Origin: Cytophagales bacterium
GTDB taxonomy: Bacteria > Bacteroidota > Bacteroidia > Cytophagales > Cyclobacteriaceae
Direction of reading: 5' to 3'
Assembly: GCA_017303795.1 (NCBI GenBank)
Contig: JAFLBR010000003.1
Coordinates: 310,001 to 374,000 of the forward strand
Length of the DNA stretch: 64,000 nucleotides
The stretch's first letter is position 1. Every line of letters starts with the position of its first letter. Under the pieces are notes generated by a model. It was not told the DNA's origin. It saw only the letters and a program-made list of their open reading frames with translations, and did not search any database. The position numbers were made by a program, and so were the translations under genes. Positions 9,522 to 18,400 of this stretch are shown here, one piece after another.

Positions 9522-10094
9522 GATAACATTCCACCAGTAATAGAAATAGTACCCATCGTAACGCAAATAGGAGGTGTTGTTACGTTAAATCTCCAATCAC
9601 TTATTAGCGATGCCGATAACAATCTTGATCTGTCTTTGCTGGCAATTGTTTCGCCACCTAGTCATGCCATTTCTTCCTTCATTGATGGTAACTATAACTT
9701 GGTTGTGGATTATACCGGTGTGGAGTTTTCAGGAATAGATAGTGTAGCCATTCGGGTGTGCGATATTTATACTTGCGTGGTGGAGCGTTTTGGAATTACG
9801 GTAGTGAGTGAAATAAATGTTTACAACGCAATTTCGCCCAACAATGATGGCGATAACGATACATTCTTAATTGAACACATTGCGGCATTAGCTGATACCC
9901 GCGAAAACAAAGTCTTTATCTTCAACAGGTGGGGAGATCTGGTTTGGAAGGGTGTTAATTACAACAATACCGATGTTGTATTTAAAGGGCTTTCCAATAA
10001 TGGTAACGAGCTACCCTCGGGTACTTACTTCTACAAAATCGAATTTAATAGTAAACGTAAAACCGAATCGGGTTATTTGGTATTGAAACGGTAA
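9492..10094 (+). CDS. C-terminal piece with T9SS type B sorting domain
   Basis: 200 residues from the first possible in-frame start after the TAG (GTG 9492). It has no signal peptide or evident translation start context, so it is unlikely to be an independent gene. It contains the cadherin-like segment and the CHU_C domain (SPNNDGDND; FNRWGDLVWKG; SNNGNELPSGTYFYKI), which in intact proteins is recognised by the T9SS for export and attachment. Confidence 0.5.
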   Translation: MLANVAEPGCDNIPPVIEIVPIVTQIGGVVTLNLQSLISDADNNLDLSLLAIVSPPSHAISSFIDGNYNLVVDYTGVEFSGIDSVAIRVCDIYTCVVERFGITVVSEINVYNAISPNNDGDNDTFLIEHIAALADTRENKVFIFNRWGDLVWKGVNYNNTDVVFKGLSNNGNELPSGTYFYKIEFNSKRKTESGYLVLKR

Positions 10095-10107
10095 CAACCG
10101 TCTTCAC

Positions 10108-10123
10108 TCACATCATCATGTGA
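10108..10123. promoter_or_regulatory. Inverted repeat, copy 1 (candidate operator)
   Basis: TCACATCATCATGTGA: two perfect 6-bp arms around CATC. The identical 16-mer is at 14446, and variants at 24206 and 31291. It lies 59 bp upstream of the ATG of the 10183 lipoprotein gene. Eight bases further down is TTGCTTTC, a weak match to the Bacteroidota -7 element TAnnTTTG, so the repeat would sit just upstream of or over the -33 region. Confidence 0.55.
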
Positions 10124-10182
10124 TTTCACCATTGCTTTCAAATGCGGAATTTGGTGGTAACAATTCCCCAAACTCAGAAAGC

Positions 10183-11403
10183 ATGAAATTCATCTATCCA
10201 TTAATTATTCTAAGTCTCCTCATCATTAATGGCTGTGCTCCAACACCCAAAACCGAAACTCCAGTTGACTCACTAACAATTACAGAAGCAGCTGCTTCAA
10301 CTTACAATCAACACTACCAGCAAGTCATCAGTAATTTTCCTGATTATTCTTCGGTGCTAATTACTGACAATCCTTTTGAAGCTGAGGTGGCAGCCGGTAT
10401 TGATAATTTGGTTGCACAGTATGATCCATTGCAACTACTTATATTTAAAACCGCTTATCATCGTGAAAGAGAATATGAGGGCGATTATGGTGAAATAGTG
10501 GAAACTCAAGATGTAACTGAAACCTGGTTCTTTGATTTAACCTACAAGCTCAAAGCCTACTCAAGAAAGTACTATCGCGAAGGCGAAGGTCGGGAGAGCA
10601 AACTGCTGATTGTCTTCTTTGAAAAAGATTCGCTTGTTGCGTTAAGTGATTGGCGAAAAGATGATGGCCAGATTGGACTTGAATTCAGCAAGAAACTTCT
10701 GAGCTCAAAATGTCCTAAGTGTGGAACAGATACCGAACGCGAAGCAGGCTCCGATGGAAAACTAATCAATTACTTCAATTCAGATGATTACGATGAATTC
10801 AACCGATCGTTCATCACCAACTTATCAGATCTGATTGATACTGATTTGTGGGCAAAGGCCGAGCAAACAGGTGAAGTCTTTAGTGTATTGGAAAATATTG
10901 AAGAATGGCCGGATGGAGAAGGTAAGCCGTACACTATAGAATATGCAGTTAGCGAAGAATTACTCAGTTATCATAAATTCACTGCCTTCGTAGACTTGTT
11001 TAACTACTCAAGCACCGAAATTTCTGAAAGCCAAGCACGATTCTATCTGGATGGAGATGAACAAGGAAATTACCGCACAGAAAGTATGCTGGAAAGTGAG
11101 GCTGCTTACTTTTTACTCTACACCAAATTCGTACCCGTTGGGCCTGGCGTGTACGAACTTTATGCTCTTTCATTTACAAAAGATGCTCAACTCAAAAACA
11201 ATTTACAGATTGGAAGTTCGTACCCCTCATCGGGTCCGGATGGCAGTGGCACAGACTATGATTACAATTACGATGCTGAAACCCGTATGTTAACCGTAAC
11301 CAGAACTACCATTACCTGGGATGAGGAGTCCGAACAAGAAGTTAGGAAAGACGAAACCACTTTATACAAGTTAGATAAGGAAGGCTCCATAATTGTTCAA
11401 TAA
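10183..11403 (+). CDS. CPxCG-motif lipoprotein, paralogue C (long form)
   Basis: 406 residues from ATG 10183; an in-frame GTG at 10120 would place 21 polar residues before the signal and would overlap the inverted repeat. The signal MKFIYPLIILSLLIINGC has a clear lipobox. The first ~270 residues match the family of the proteins at 3292 and 4180: AQYDP, ETWFFDLTYKLKAYS, KDSLVALSD, SSKCPKCG. The last ~130 residues are an addition absent from the other two, with beta-rich segments (TAFVDLFNY, AAYFLLYTKFVPVGPGVYELYAL). Function unknown. It has its own candidate operator, unlike the 3292 and 4180 copies, which follow the response regulator. Confidence 0.8.
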   Translation: MKFIYPLIILSLLIINGCAPTPKTETPVDSLTITEAAASTYNQHYQQVISNFPDYSSVLITDNPFEAEVAAGIDNLVAQYDPLQLLIFKTAYHREREYEGDYGEIVETQDVTETWFFDLTYKLKAYSRKYYREGEGRESKLLIVFFEKDSLVALSDWRKDDGQIGLEFSKKLLSSKCPKCGTDTEREAGSDGKLINYFNSDDYDEFNRSFITNLSDLIDTDLWAKAEQTGEVFSVLENIEEWPDGEGKPYTIEYAVSEELLSYHKFTAFVDLFNYSSTEISESQARFYLDGDEQGNYRTESMLESEAAYFLLYTKFVPVGPGVYELYALSFTKDAQLKNNLQIGSSYPSSGPDGSGTDYDYNYDAETRMLTVTRTTITWDEESEQEVRKDETTLYKLDKEGSIIVQ

Positions 11404-11516
11404 GTACATCACAGAAATCTGCTTTAGGGTAAACACTCGAAACGATCATAAAAAACCGATTGATTTCCAGTCGCTTTTTTTTAATCTTCGTCTCTCACTT
11501 CAATTAAAACACCCGG

Positions 11517-13760
11517 ATGAGAGGAACGATTTTACCCTTACTTGTATTACTTGTATTATTTTCATGCAAGCAGGAATCAGAAGATGAATCAACCTACACG
11601 CGCAAGTTCATCACCACCAATCCCGACCCCAAACCTCTTTCACCAAAAGAAAGTTTAACAAAATTTCAATTGCCCCCTGGTTACCGCATTGAACTGGTGG
11701 CCAGCGAACCATTGGTGCAAGAACCTGTTGCCATTGCCTGGGATGGAAACGGAGTAATGTATGTAGTGCAGATGAATACCTACATGAAAGATGCAAACGC
11801 TACCGAAGAGTATGAACCCACCAGTCGCATTATGCGATTGGAAGATACCGACAATGATGCCCGCATGGATAAAGTGAGCATCTTTATCGATAGCCTGGTA
11901 TTACCCCGCACCGTGTTGCCTGTTGGCGATGAAGTGCTGGTAACCGTTACCAACACCCAACATGTGTGGAGTTATAAAGATACCAATGGCGATGGCGTGG
12001 CCGATGAAAAAAGAATCGTGTTTAAAAATCCGGCAATCGACTCACGTAATCTGGAGCATCAGAATGGTGGCTTCTATTGGAACTTAGACAACTGGATTTA
12101 CCCTTCGCGCGATAACCTGCGCTACAAATACAAAAATGGTAAACTGCTTGCCGATACCTTGGTGGACAATATGATTGGTCAATGGGGATTAACAGCCGAT
12201 AACTATGGCAAACTTTTTTACTCGGAAGCTGGCCCCGGTTTACCGGCTGTGCAAATTCAACAGATGCCCGCGTATGGTTCGCTCAACTTTCGCGATCAAT
12301 ACACCGAAGACTTTACATTGTTGTGGCCGGTAATTGGTAATGTGGATGCACAGGGCGGGCATCGCGCTTTACGCGAAGACAGTACATTGATCCGATTTAC
12401 TTCGGGTGCTGGTCAATCTATTTTCAGAGGCGACAGGCTACCGCAAAATATGGTAGGCGATTATTTTATTCCCGAACCGGTGGGCCGCGTAATCAAAAGA
12501 GGCAAAGTGATTAATCGCAATGGTAAAATTGTAATTGAACCCGCTTACAAAGAAGTGGACTGGCTCGCTTCCGCAGATATGAACTTTCGGCCAATCAATA
12601 CGTACACCGGGCCCGATGGCTGTTTTTATATTGTAGATATGTATCATGGTATAATTCAGGAAGGTGAATGGACACCACCAGAATCGTATCTCGGAAAAAA
12701 AATTGTAGAACTCGGTCTGGATAAAAATAAAGGTATGGGCCGCATCTATCGGGTAGTGCATAAAAACTTTAAGCCCGATCGTACCAAACCTAATATGCTT
12801 AATCAACCGGCATCGGAGTTGGTGCAATATCTTTCACACCCTAATGGTTGGTGGCGCGATATGGCCCAACAAACCATTATTGTACGCAATGATAAATCGG
12901 TGGTGCCGGCTTTAAAACAATTGGTAAGCACGGGCTCGCCATTAGCCCGCATTCATGCCTTATGGACGTTAGAAGGTTTAGAAGCACTCGATAAAGAAAC
13001 GCTTACACTTGCATTGCACGATGCTGATGCACTCGTGCGCAAGAGTGCCGTGTGGGCCAGTGAATTATTTATTCAACAAAACGATAGCGAAGTTATTTCA
13101 CAGTTAGCGCAACTAACTACGGATAGCAGTGCCGATGTACGCATTCAGTTGATGTTATCCTTGCGAAGCAGCAATCACGCGCAAGCGCAAGATATTGTGA
13201 AAGAATTACTGCAGGCCAATCCGAAAAACGAACTGATGCAATTTTCTTACAAAGCATTTGAAGAAGCAAAAGTGCGGGCCGATGCTGAGTTAGCTTTACT
13301 AAAAAATCTTAGTCCGGCCGATCGTGAATTGGTATCAAAAGGTGCGGTGCGCTACAAACAGTTTTGTTCCAATTGCCATGGCATGAATGGTAAAGGAGTG
13401 TTAATGGGTAACGATCCGATGCCCGCGCCACCGTTGGTGGGTTCACCCCGCGTAACAGGCGATAAGATTGCAATCATTCAATTAATGTTAATGGGATTAC
13501 AAGGCCCGGTAGATGGAAAAGAGTATCCTAACATTATGCCGCCCATGCATGGAAGCAGCGATGAATATCTGGCATCGGTGCTCAGTTACATTCGCAACAG
13601 CAACGACCTGGGTAACAAAGCCTCTGTAATAACCGAAGCAGAAGTGAAAGAAGTGCGCAGCTTTACCAAGCACATGCCCCCTGGAGGCACAACGCTGCGA
13701 TCGTTAGAAATTGGTAAACTTGGGCGTGCTGAAAATAAAAACTGGGATGCGAAGCGGTAA
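11517..13760 (+). CDS. Sorbosone dehydrogenase-like lipoprotein with HEAT repeats and cytochrome c domain
   Basis: 747 residues. Lipobox LFSC at Cys17 with CKQESEDES after it. Residues ~50-400 form the six-bladed propeller typical of PVC-type membrane-bound dehydrogenases (GYRIELVASEPLVQEPVAIAWDGNG; DTNGDGVADE; MYHGIIQEGEW). Residues ~430-590 look like HEAT-type helical repeats (VPALKQLVSTGSPLARIHALWTLEGL). Residues ~605-700 are a class I cytochrome c: CSNCH with Cys617, Cys620 and His621, and Met in MPPMHG as likely sixth ligand. Expected role: PQQ- or sugar-type oxidation in the periplasm with electrons passing to the haem. The substrate cannot be read from the sequence. Confidence 0.85.
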   Translation: MRGTILPLLVLLVLFSCKQESEDESTYTRKFITTNPDPKPLSPKESLTKFQLPPGYRIELVASEPLVQEPVAIAWDGNGVMYVVQMNTYMKDANATEEYEPTSRIMRLEDTDNDARMDKVSIFIDSLVLPRTVLPVGDEVLVTVTNTQHVWSYKDTNGDGVADEKRIVFKNPAIDSRNLEHQNGGFYWNLDNWIYPSRDNLRYKYKNGKLLADTLVDNMIGQWGLTADNYGKLFYSEAGPGLPAVQIQQMPAYGSLNFRDQYTEDFTLLWPVIGNVDAQGGHRALREDSTLIRFTSGAGQSIFRGDRLPQNMVGDYFIPEPVGRVIKRGKVINRNGKIVIEPAYKEVDWLASADMNFRPINTYTGPDGCFYIVDMYHGIIQEGEWTPPESYLGKKIVELGLDKNKGMGRIYRVVHKNFKPDRTKPNMLNQPASELVQYLSHPNGWWRDMAQQTIIVRNDKSVVPALKQLVSTGSPLARIHALWTLEGLEALDKETLTLALHDADALVRKSAVWASELFIQQNDSEVISQLAQLTTDSSADVRIQLMLSLRSSNHAQAQDIVKELLQANPKNELMQFSYKAFEEAKVRADAELALLKNLSPADRELVSKGAVRYKQFCSNCHGMNGKGVLMGNDPMPAPPLVGSPRVTGDKIAIIQLMLMGLQGPVDGKEYPNIMPPMHGSSDEYLASVLSYIRNSNDLGNKASVITEAEVKEVRSFTKHMPPGGTTLRSLEIGKLGRAENKNWDAKR

Positions 13761-13772
13761 TGATATTTAGCT

Positions 13773-14408
13773 GTGAAAGTAATTTACTTGTTGAGTGGAC
13801 TGGGAGCCGACAAACGAGTGTTTGAATTTCTTGACCTCAAAGCCTTTCAGATTAAGTTCATTAATTGGATCACTCCTGTCGATAAGGAAAGTATTGAAGA
13901 TTACGCCAGACGACTTTGCGCTCAGATTACAACTGATAAACCAACTTTAGTGGGTGTTTCATTTGGCGGAATGATTGCTTTAGAAATTGCTAAGCACATA
14001 GCGTGTGAAAAAGTTGTTTTGATTTCTTCGGCTAAAACGAAATACCAAATCCCATTTTACTTCAGAGTTGTGGGGAAATTGAGTCTTCACAAATTGGTAC
14101 CTACCCAATTCTTCAAGAAAGTAAACTCCTTTACCCATTGGATGTTTGGCACCACAACGCCAACTGAACGAAACTTATTAAAAGACATCATCCAATCCAC
14201 AGACGAAAGATTTCTGTTATGGGCCATTGATAAAATAGTTACGTGGGAGAATATCAATTCTTTACAAAACGTTATAAAGATTCATGGCACGAATGATCGG
14301 ATTTTACCATCGCAAAAAGCAGATTACCGGGTTGAGGGTGGTGGACATTTTATGATAGTAAATAAGGCAGTTGAGATTTCTGAAATCCTTAGAAAAGAAC
14401 TGGCTTAA
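13773..14408 (+). CDS. Alpha/beta hydrolase
   Basis: 211 residues from GTG 13773, twelve bases after the preceding gene. The small alpha/beta fold is shown by the start VIYLLSGLGADKRVF (oxyanion region), the nucleophile elbow VGVSFGG with Ser63, a later Asp in HGTNDRILP and the catalytic His in GGGHFM. It is shorter than classical hydrolases (about 250-280 residues), with a reduced lid. Substrate unknown. Close spacing to the cytochrome c lipoprotein suggests a shared transcript, but I see no functional link. Confidence 0.85.
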   Translation: MKVIYLLSGLGADKRVFEFLDLKAFQIKFINWITPVDKESIEDYARRLCAQITTDKPTLVGVSFGGMIALEIAKHIACEKVVLISSAKTKYQIPFYFRVVGKLSLHKLVPTQFFKKVNSFTHWMFGTTTPTERNLLKDIIQSTDERFLLWAIDKIVTWENINSLQNVIKIHGTNDRILPSQKADYRVEGGGHFMIVNKAVEISEILRKELA

Positions 14409-14445
14409 TCCACATGCAACAGGGGCATGAATTCAGCCCCACTTC

Positions 14446-14461
14446 TCACATCATCATGTGA
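14446..14461. promoter_or_regulatory. Inverted repeat, copy 2 (candidate operator of porP)
   Basis: TCACATCATCATGTGA, identical to the copy at 10108. It ends 35 bp before the porP/sprF ATG. Eight bases downstream is TACCCTTA, a partial match to TAnnTTTG, the same spacing as at 10108 and 24206. It would serve the porP plus 15403 cargo operon. Confidence 0.6.
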
Positions 14462-14496
14462 TACCCTCCTACCCTTAGTTTGGTGAGATTTGGAAT

Positions 14497-15399
14497 ATGA
14501 AAAACCTAACCACCCTCGCCTTTTTGTTGATCGCCACACTTTCGTTTGCGCAACAGGATCCCATCTATTCGCAATACTTATTTAACCCGTTAATGATTAA
14601 TCCCGCCTATGCCGGGCTTAACAATCGTTTTAATGGTTCGGTGGGCTATCGCACTCAGTGGATGGGCCTGGAAGGGCAACCTCAAACTATAAACGCAACT
14701 CTACACACTTCTTTACTTCAGAATAAAGTAGGTGCGGGGTTGGTTTTCAGCAACGATAAGATCGGGAGCATAAGTACCACCGAGGTAAATGCAGCCTTTG
14801 CTTACAAGCTACAATTGGAAAAAAGCGTTTTCAGTTTTGGTATGCAGGCCGGAGTACAGAATTTTAACAGCTCTTTGAATGGCATTAATCCTTTCGACCA
14901 AGACGATGATTTATTTCTGAATGGCGAACGCGGCACCCGCATTAACCTGGGTGCGGGTCTTGCCTTGAAAAGTGAAAAGTTTTTTGTGGGACTTTCTGTG
15001 CCTCGGTTGCTACCCGCCACCTTCAAAAGTGGCGATCAGGAATTTGATCTTTATAACCAACACCTCTACCTGATGGGTGCGTACATTCATTATTTAAATG
15101 AACATATACGATTAAAACCAACCGTTTTATTGCGTGGTGTAAAAGGTGCACCGGCTTCTGTTGATATAGCTATGAATCTTAATTTTAATGGAATCCATAC
15201 GGCCGGAATTTTTACCCGCAACTTCAACACGTATGGTGTGATGCTACAAACACTATTAAAAGAACAGTACCGCTTTGGATATGTATTTGAACTACCGACT
15301 GGTAAATCGGTGGGCACACAATTCACCACGCATGAAATCATGCTGGGGATTCAGTTATCAGCATTCAGTTTTCATGAAAGGTCGTTAAGTAATTTTTAA
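14497..15399 (+). CDS. PorP/SprF-family outer membrane protein
   Basis: 300 residues. Signal peptide of about 18 residues (ending LSFAQ), then the family hallmark QDPIYSQYLFNPLMINPAYAGLN and GYRTQWMGLEGQPQT, and a series of amphipathic beta-strands typical of an outer membrane barrel. Members are required in Flavobacterium for secretion or attachment of partner proteins with type B sorting domains (SprF for SprB). Here the partner is almost certainly the gene that starts 3 bp later. The C-terminus FSFHERSLSNF is reproduced in a remnant ORF at 19190. Confidence 0.95.
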   Translation: MKNLTTLAFLLIATLSFAQQDPIYSQYLFNPLMINPAYAGLNNRFNGSVGYRTQWMGLEGQPQTINATLHTSLLQNKVGAGLVFSNDKIGSISTTEVNAAFAYKLQLEKSVFSFGMQAGVQNFNSSLNGINPFDQDDDLFLNGERGTRINLGAGLALKSEKFFVGLSVPRLLPATFKSGDQEFDLYNQHLYLMGAYIHYLNEHIRLKPTVLLRGVKGAPASVDIAMNLNFNGIHTAGIFTRNFNTYGVMLQTLLKEQYRFGYVFELPTGKSVGTQFTTHEIMLGIQLSAFSFHERSLSNF

Positions 15400-15402
15400 G
15401 AT

Positions 15403-18400
15403 ATGAATAGACTCATCATATTACTAGTTTTACTAAGCGTTTTATCGACCAGCGTACTTTTGGCCCAAGAGACTCCATTATTTCAATGGGCAAAAAGTTT
15501 TGGCGGTAGTGGCGTAGCAGGTGAACAAATTGTTGACCTGGATATCGATGCTTCCGGTAATATTTATGTCACTGGTTTTTTTACATCCGTTACTGATTTT
15601 GATCCCGGTGTAGGTACTTTTAATCTTACTCCGGTGGGTGGAACGGATATCTTTATTGCTAAATTTAGTGCGTCCGGAAATTTTGTGTGGGCTAAACGTA
15701 TTGGGGGAAACGATCCGCAAGACGAGCGGGCAGAAGCCATTGATGTAGATAATGCTGGTAATGTTTATATCACAGGATTGTTTTATGGAACGGTTGATTT
15801 TGACCCTAATGCATCAGCGTTCAATCTTACGTCAGCGGGTTCAGCAGATGCTTTTATTCTCAAGTTAAATACCGATGGTGATTTCGTTTGGGCTGTTCGC
15901 GCTGGCGGAACTCAGTACGAACAGGCACTTGATATTGCAGTAGACAATGCCGGAAACACATTTACAACAGGGTATTTTACCGGTACGGCTGATTTTGACC
16001 CAGGCGTTGGTACAGTTAATCTGACTCCAGATGTTCAGGATGTTTTTGTGTTGAGTTTAGATAATACTGGGGGTTTTCAATGGGCAAAAAAGTTTGGCAG
16101 CCTGCAGACTGACAGGGGGCGCACAATTGGAATTGATGGAGCAGGCGATGTTGTTATCACAGGCAGATTTTCCGGTTATACCGCATCATTTGATTTTGAC
16201 CCGGGACCCTCCATTGCAACATTAAGTCCAAATACAACTACCACAAGCCTAGACATTTATATCGCCAAACTAAACAGTACTACCGGAAACATAATTTGGG
16301 TTAAGGCAATTGCTGGCACGCTGGATGATGCTGATGAGGGTATTGCGATTGATAATTTAGACAATATCTTATTAACAGGATATTTTCAGAGCACTACGGA
16401 TTTTGATCCTGGTGCCGGAACTTTTAATCTTACAGCTGTTGGACAAAGAAGTCCGTTTATTGTAAAACTAACTTCTTCTGGTGATTTTGTTTGGGCAAAA
16501 GCGTTTCTGAATTCATCAGCTGTGGGGGCTCCTGATAGTCGAGGTGATGCTATAACAACAGACGCAGTCGGGAATATTTATGCTTCAGGACAGTTTCAGC
16601 GCACAATAGATTTTGATCCGGGTCCGGGTGTATTTAATCTGGTAGCCTCAGGACAAAGTGATGCCTATGTCACAAAGTTGGATGCCAACGGAAATTTTGT
16701 TTGGGCCTATAAGATTGGGAGTACGAATTTCGATTTTGCCCTTGGCATTGCAATAACTGCATCAAGTGAAGTTTATGCCGCAGGCTCTTTCGCTTTAACA
16801 GCAGATTTTGATCCGGGAACATGTACATTTAACATGACATCTACCGGAGGATATGATGCGTATATCCAAAAAGTTACCTTCGGAACTTCTGCGTCAGATC
16901 CAACGATTACATCATTCGCACCACTTTCAGGTCCGATAGGCACAACGGTAACTATTACAGGAACAAATTTCAGCACTACACCTACTAACAACATCGTTAC
17001 ATTTAACGGAGTAGCTACTACTGTCATTGCCAGCACCACCACCAGTATCACTACTATTGTACCTGCTTCCGCAACTACGGGTAAAATCTCTGTTACGGTC
17101 AATTGCCATACAGTACAATCTGTTGCGGATTTCACGGTTGATGCTGCCACACAAAATTTCATCACCCAATGGAACCTGGCCACCCCAGGTTCCGGTGCCA
17201 CGCAACTTACTTTTGGCACCGCTACCAGTGGCACCGTTAACTATACCTGGCAACAACTTCCAACCGGTGCATCCGGTAGTGGATCGTGGAGTGGAGCAAC
17301 ACTTACCATTACGGGTTTACCCACTGGCGGTACGATTCGTTTGCAAATTGAACCCACCAACTTCCAACGTATTATTATTAATAGCGGAACAGACCGCAAC
17401 AGGCTTACCCGTGTAGAGCAATGGGGCACTACAGCCTGGACAAGTATGCAGAATGCATTTGTAAATTGCTCTAATCTGCAAGTAACAGCCACTGATGTAC
17501 CGGATCTGTCAGGCGTTACCAATATGTCGGGTATGTTTCGCGGATGTATCACGTTGAATTCACCCAGTAATATAGGTTCATGGAATACATCGACTGTCAC
17601 CGATATGTCAGCATTGTTTTCGCTGGCAAGTTCTTTCAACCAAAACATCAGCTCCTGGAATACAGGAGCCGTTGTTAATATGTCTAATCTGTTTGCCGAT
17701 GCAGCTGCCTTTAATCAAGACATCGGAGTCTGGAATACTGCATCTGTTACAAACATGACTGGTATGTTTGCCGGGGCCGTTGTCTTCAATAGAAACATCG
17801 GAGCCTGGAATACTGCGGCCGTTACCAATATGAACAGTATGTTTTTCAGTGCCTATGCCTTCAACCAAAATATCACTGGATGGAATACTGCTTCCGTTAC
17901 AAACATGGCCAGTATGTTTGGATATGCCTATGACTTTAACCAAAATATTGGGATTTGGAATACCGCGGCCGTTACCAATATGAGCAGAATGTTTGAAGAT
18001 GCATTTGACTTCAACCAAAACATCGGGACCTGGAACACCTCGGCCGCTACCAATATGAGAGGCATGTTCATTGATGCCTATGCCTTCAACCAAAATATTG
18101 GCACCTGGAATACTGCGGCTGTTACCGATATGAGCAGAATGTTTGATTTTGCCACTGCCTTCAACCAGAACATCGGAACCTGGAATACCGCAGCCGTTAC
18201 AGACATGAGTGGTATGTTTGCTGATGCCAGTGACTTCAATCAAAATCTTGGAACATGGACATTAAACCCGGGCGTTAACTTAACCGGCATGCTTAACAAT
18301 AGTAATTTGGATTGCGCTAACTACTCGGCTACTTTAATAAGTTGGAGTGCCAATTCATCCACGCCTAATGGCAGAACACTCGGTGCCACAGGAAGGCAAT

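Larger units (their letters stand above)
7881..10094 (+). pseudogene. Secreted laminin-B/Ig/CHU_C protein split by an in-frame TAG
   Basis: From ATG 7881 to TAA 10094 one frame is open for 738 codons except for a single TAG at 8925-8927. I read 8928-9492 codon by codon and found no other stop. Order of domains: signal peptide (ending AGYSQ), a laminin-B-like domain (GWT, GGNPGGY, conserved pattern shared with the proteins at 19265 and 24258), an Ig-like domain, three tandem 83-residue Ig-like modules, a cadherin-like segment (SDADNNLDLSLL) and a CHU_C type B sorting domain (SPNNDGDND, IFNRWGD, NELPSGTYFYKI). The stop lies in the first module at a position where the next two copies have Ser and Val. 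It may be a true nonsense mutation, a sequencing error, or a read-through codon. Confidence 0.75.

Noticed and set aside
17608..18243. 211-codon minus-strand frame inside the DUF285 region
   Set aside because: It mirrors the 75-bp repeats of the plus-strand gene, has repeated low-complexity content and no start context, so it is an artefact of the repeat codons.
17581..18255. Regular 75-bp repeats as a CRISPR array
   Set aside because: The repeats are contiguous, in frame and coding, with no spacers of unrelated sequence.
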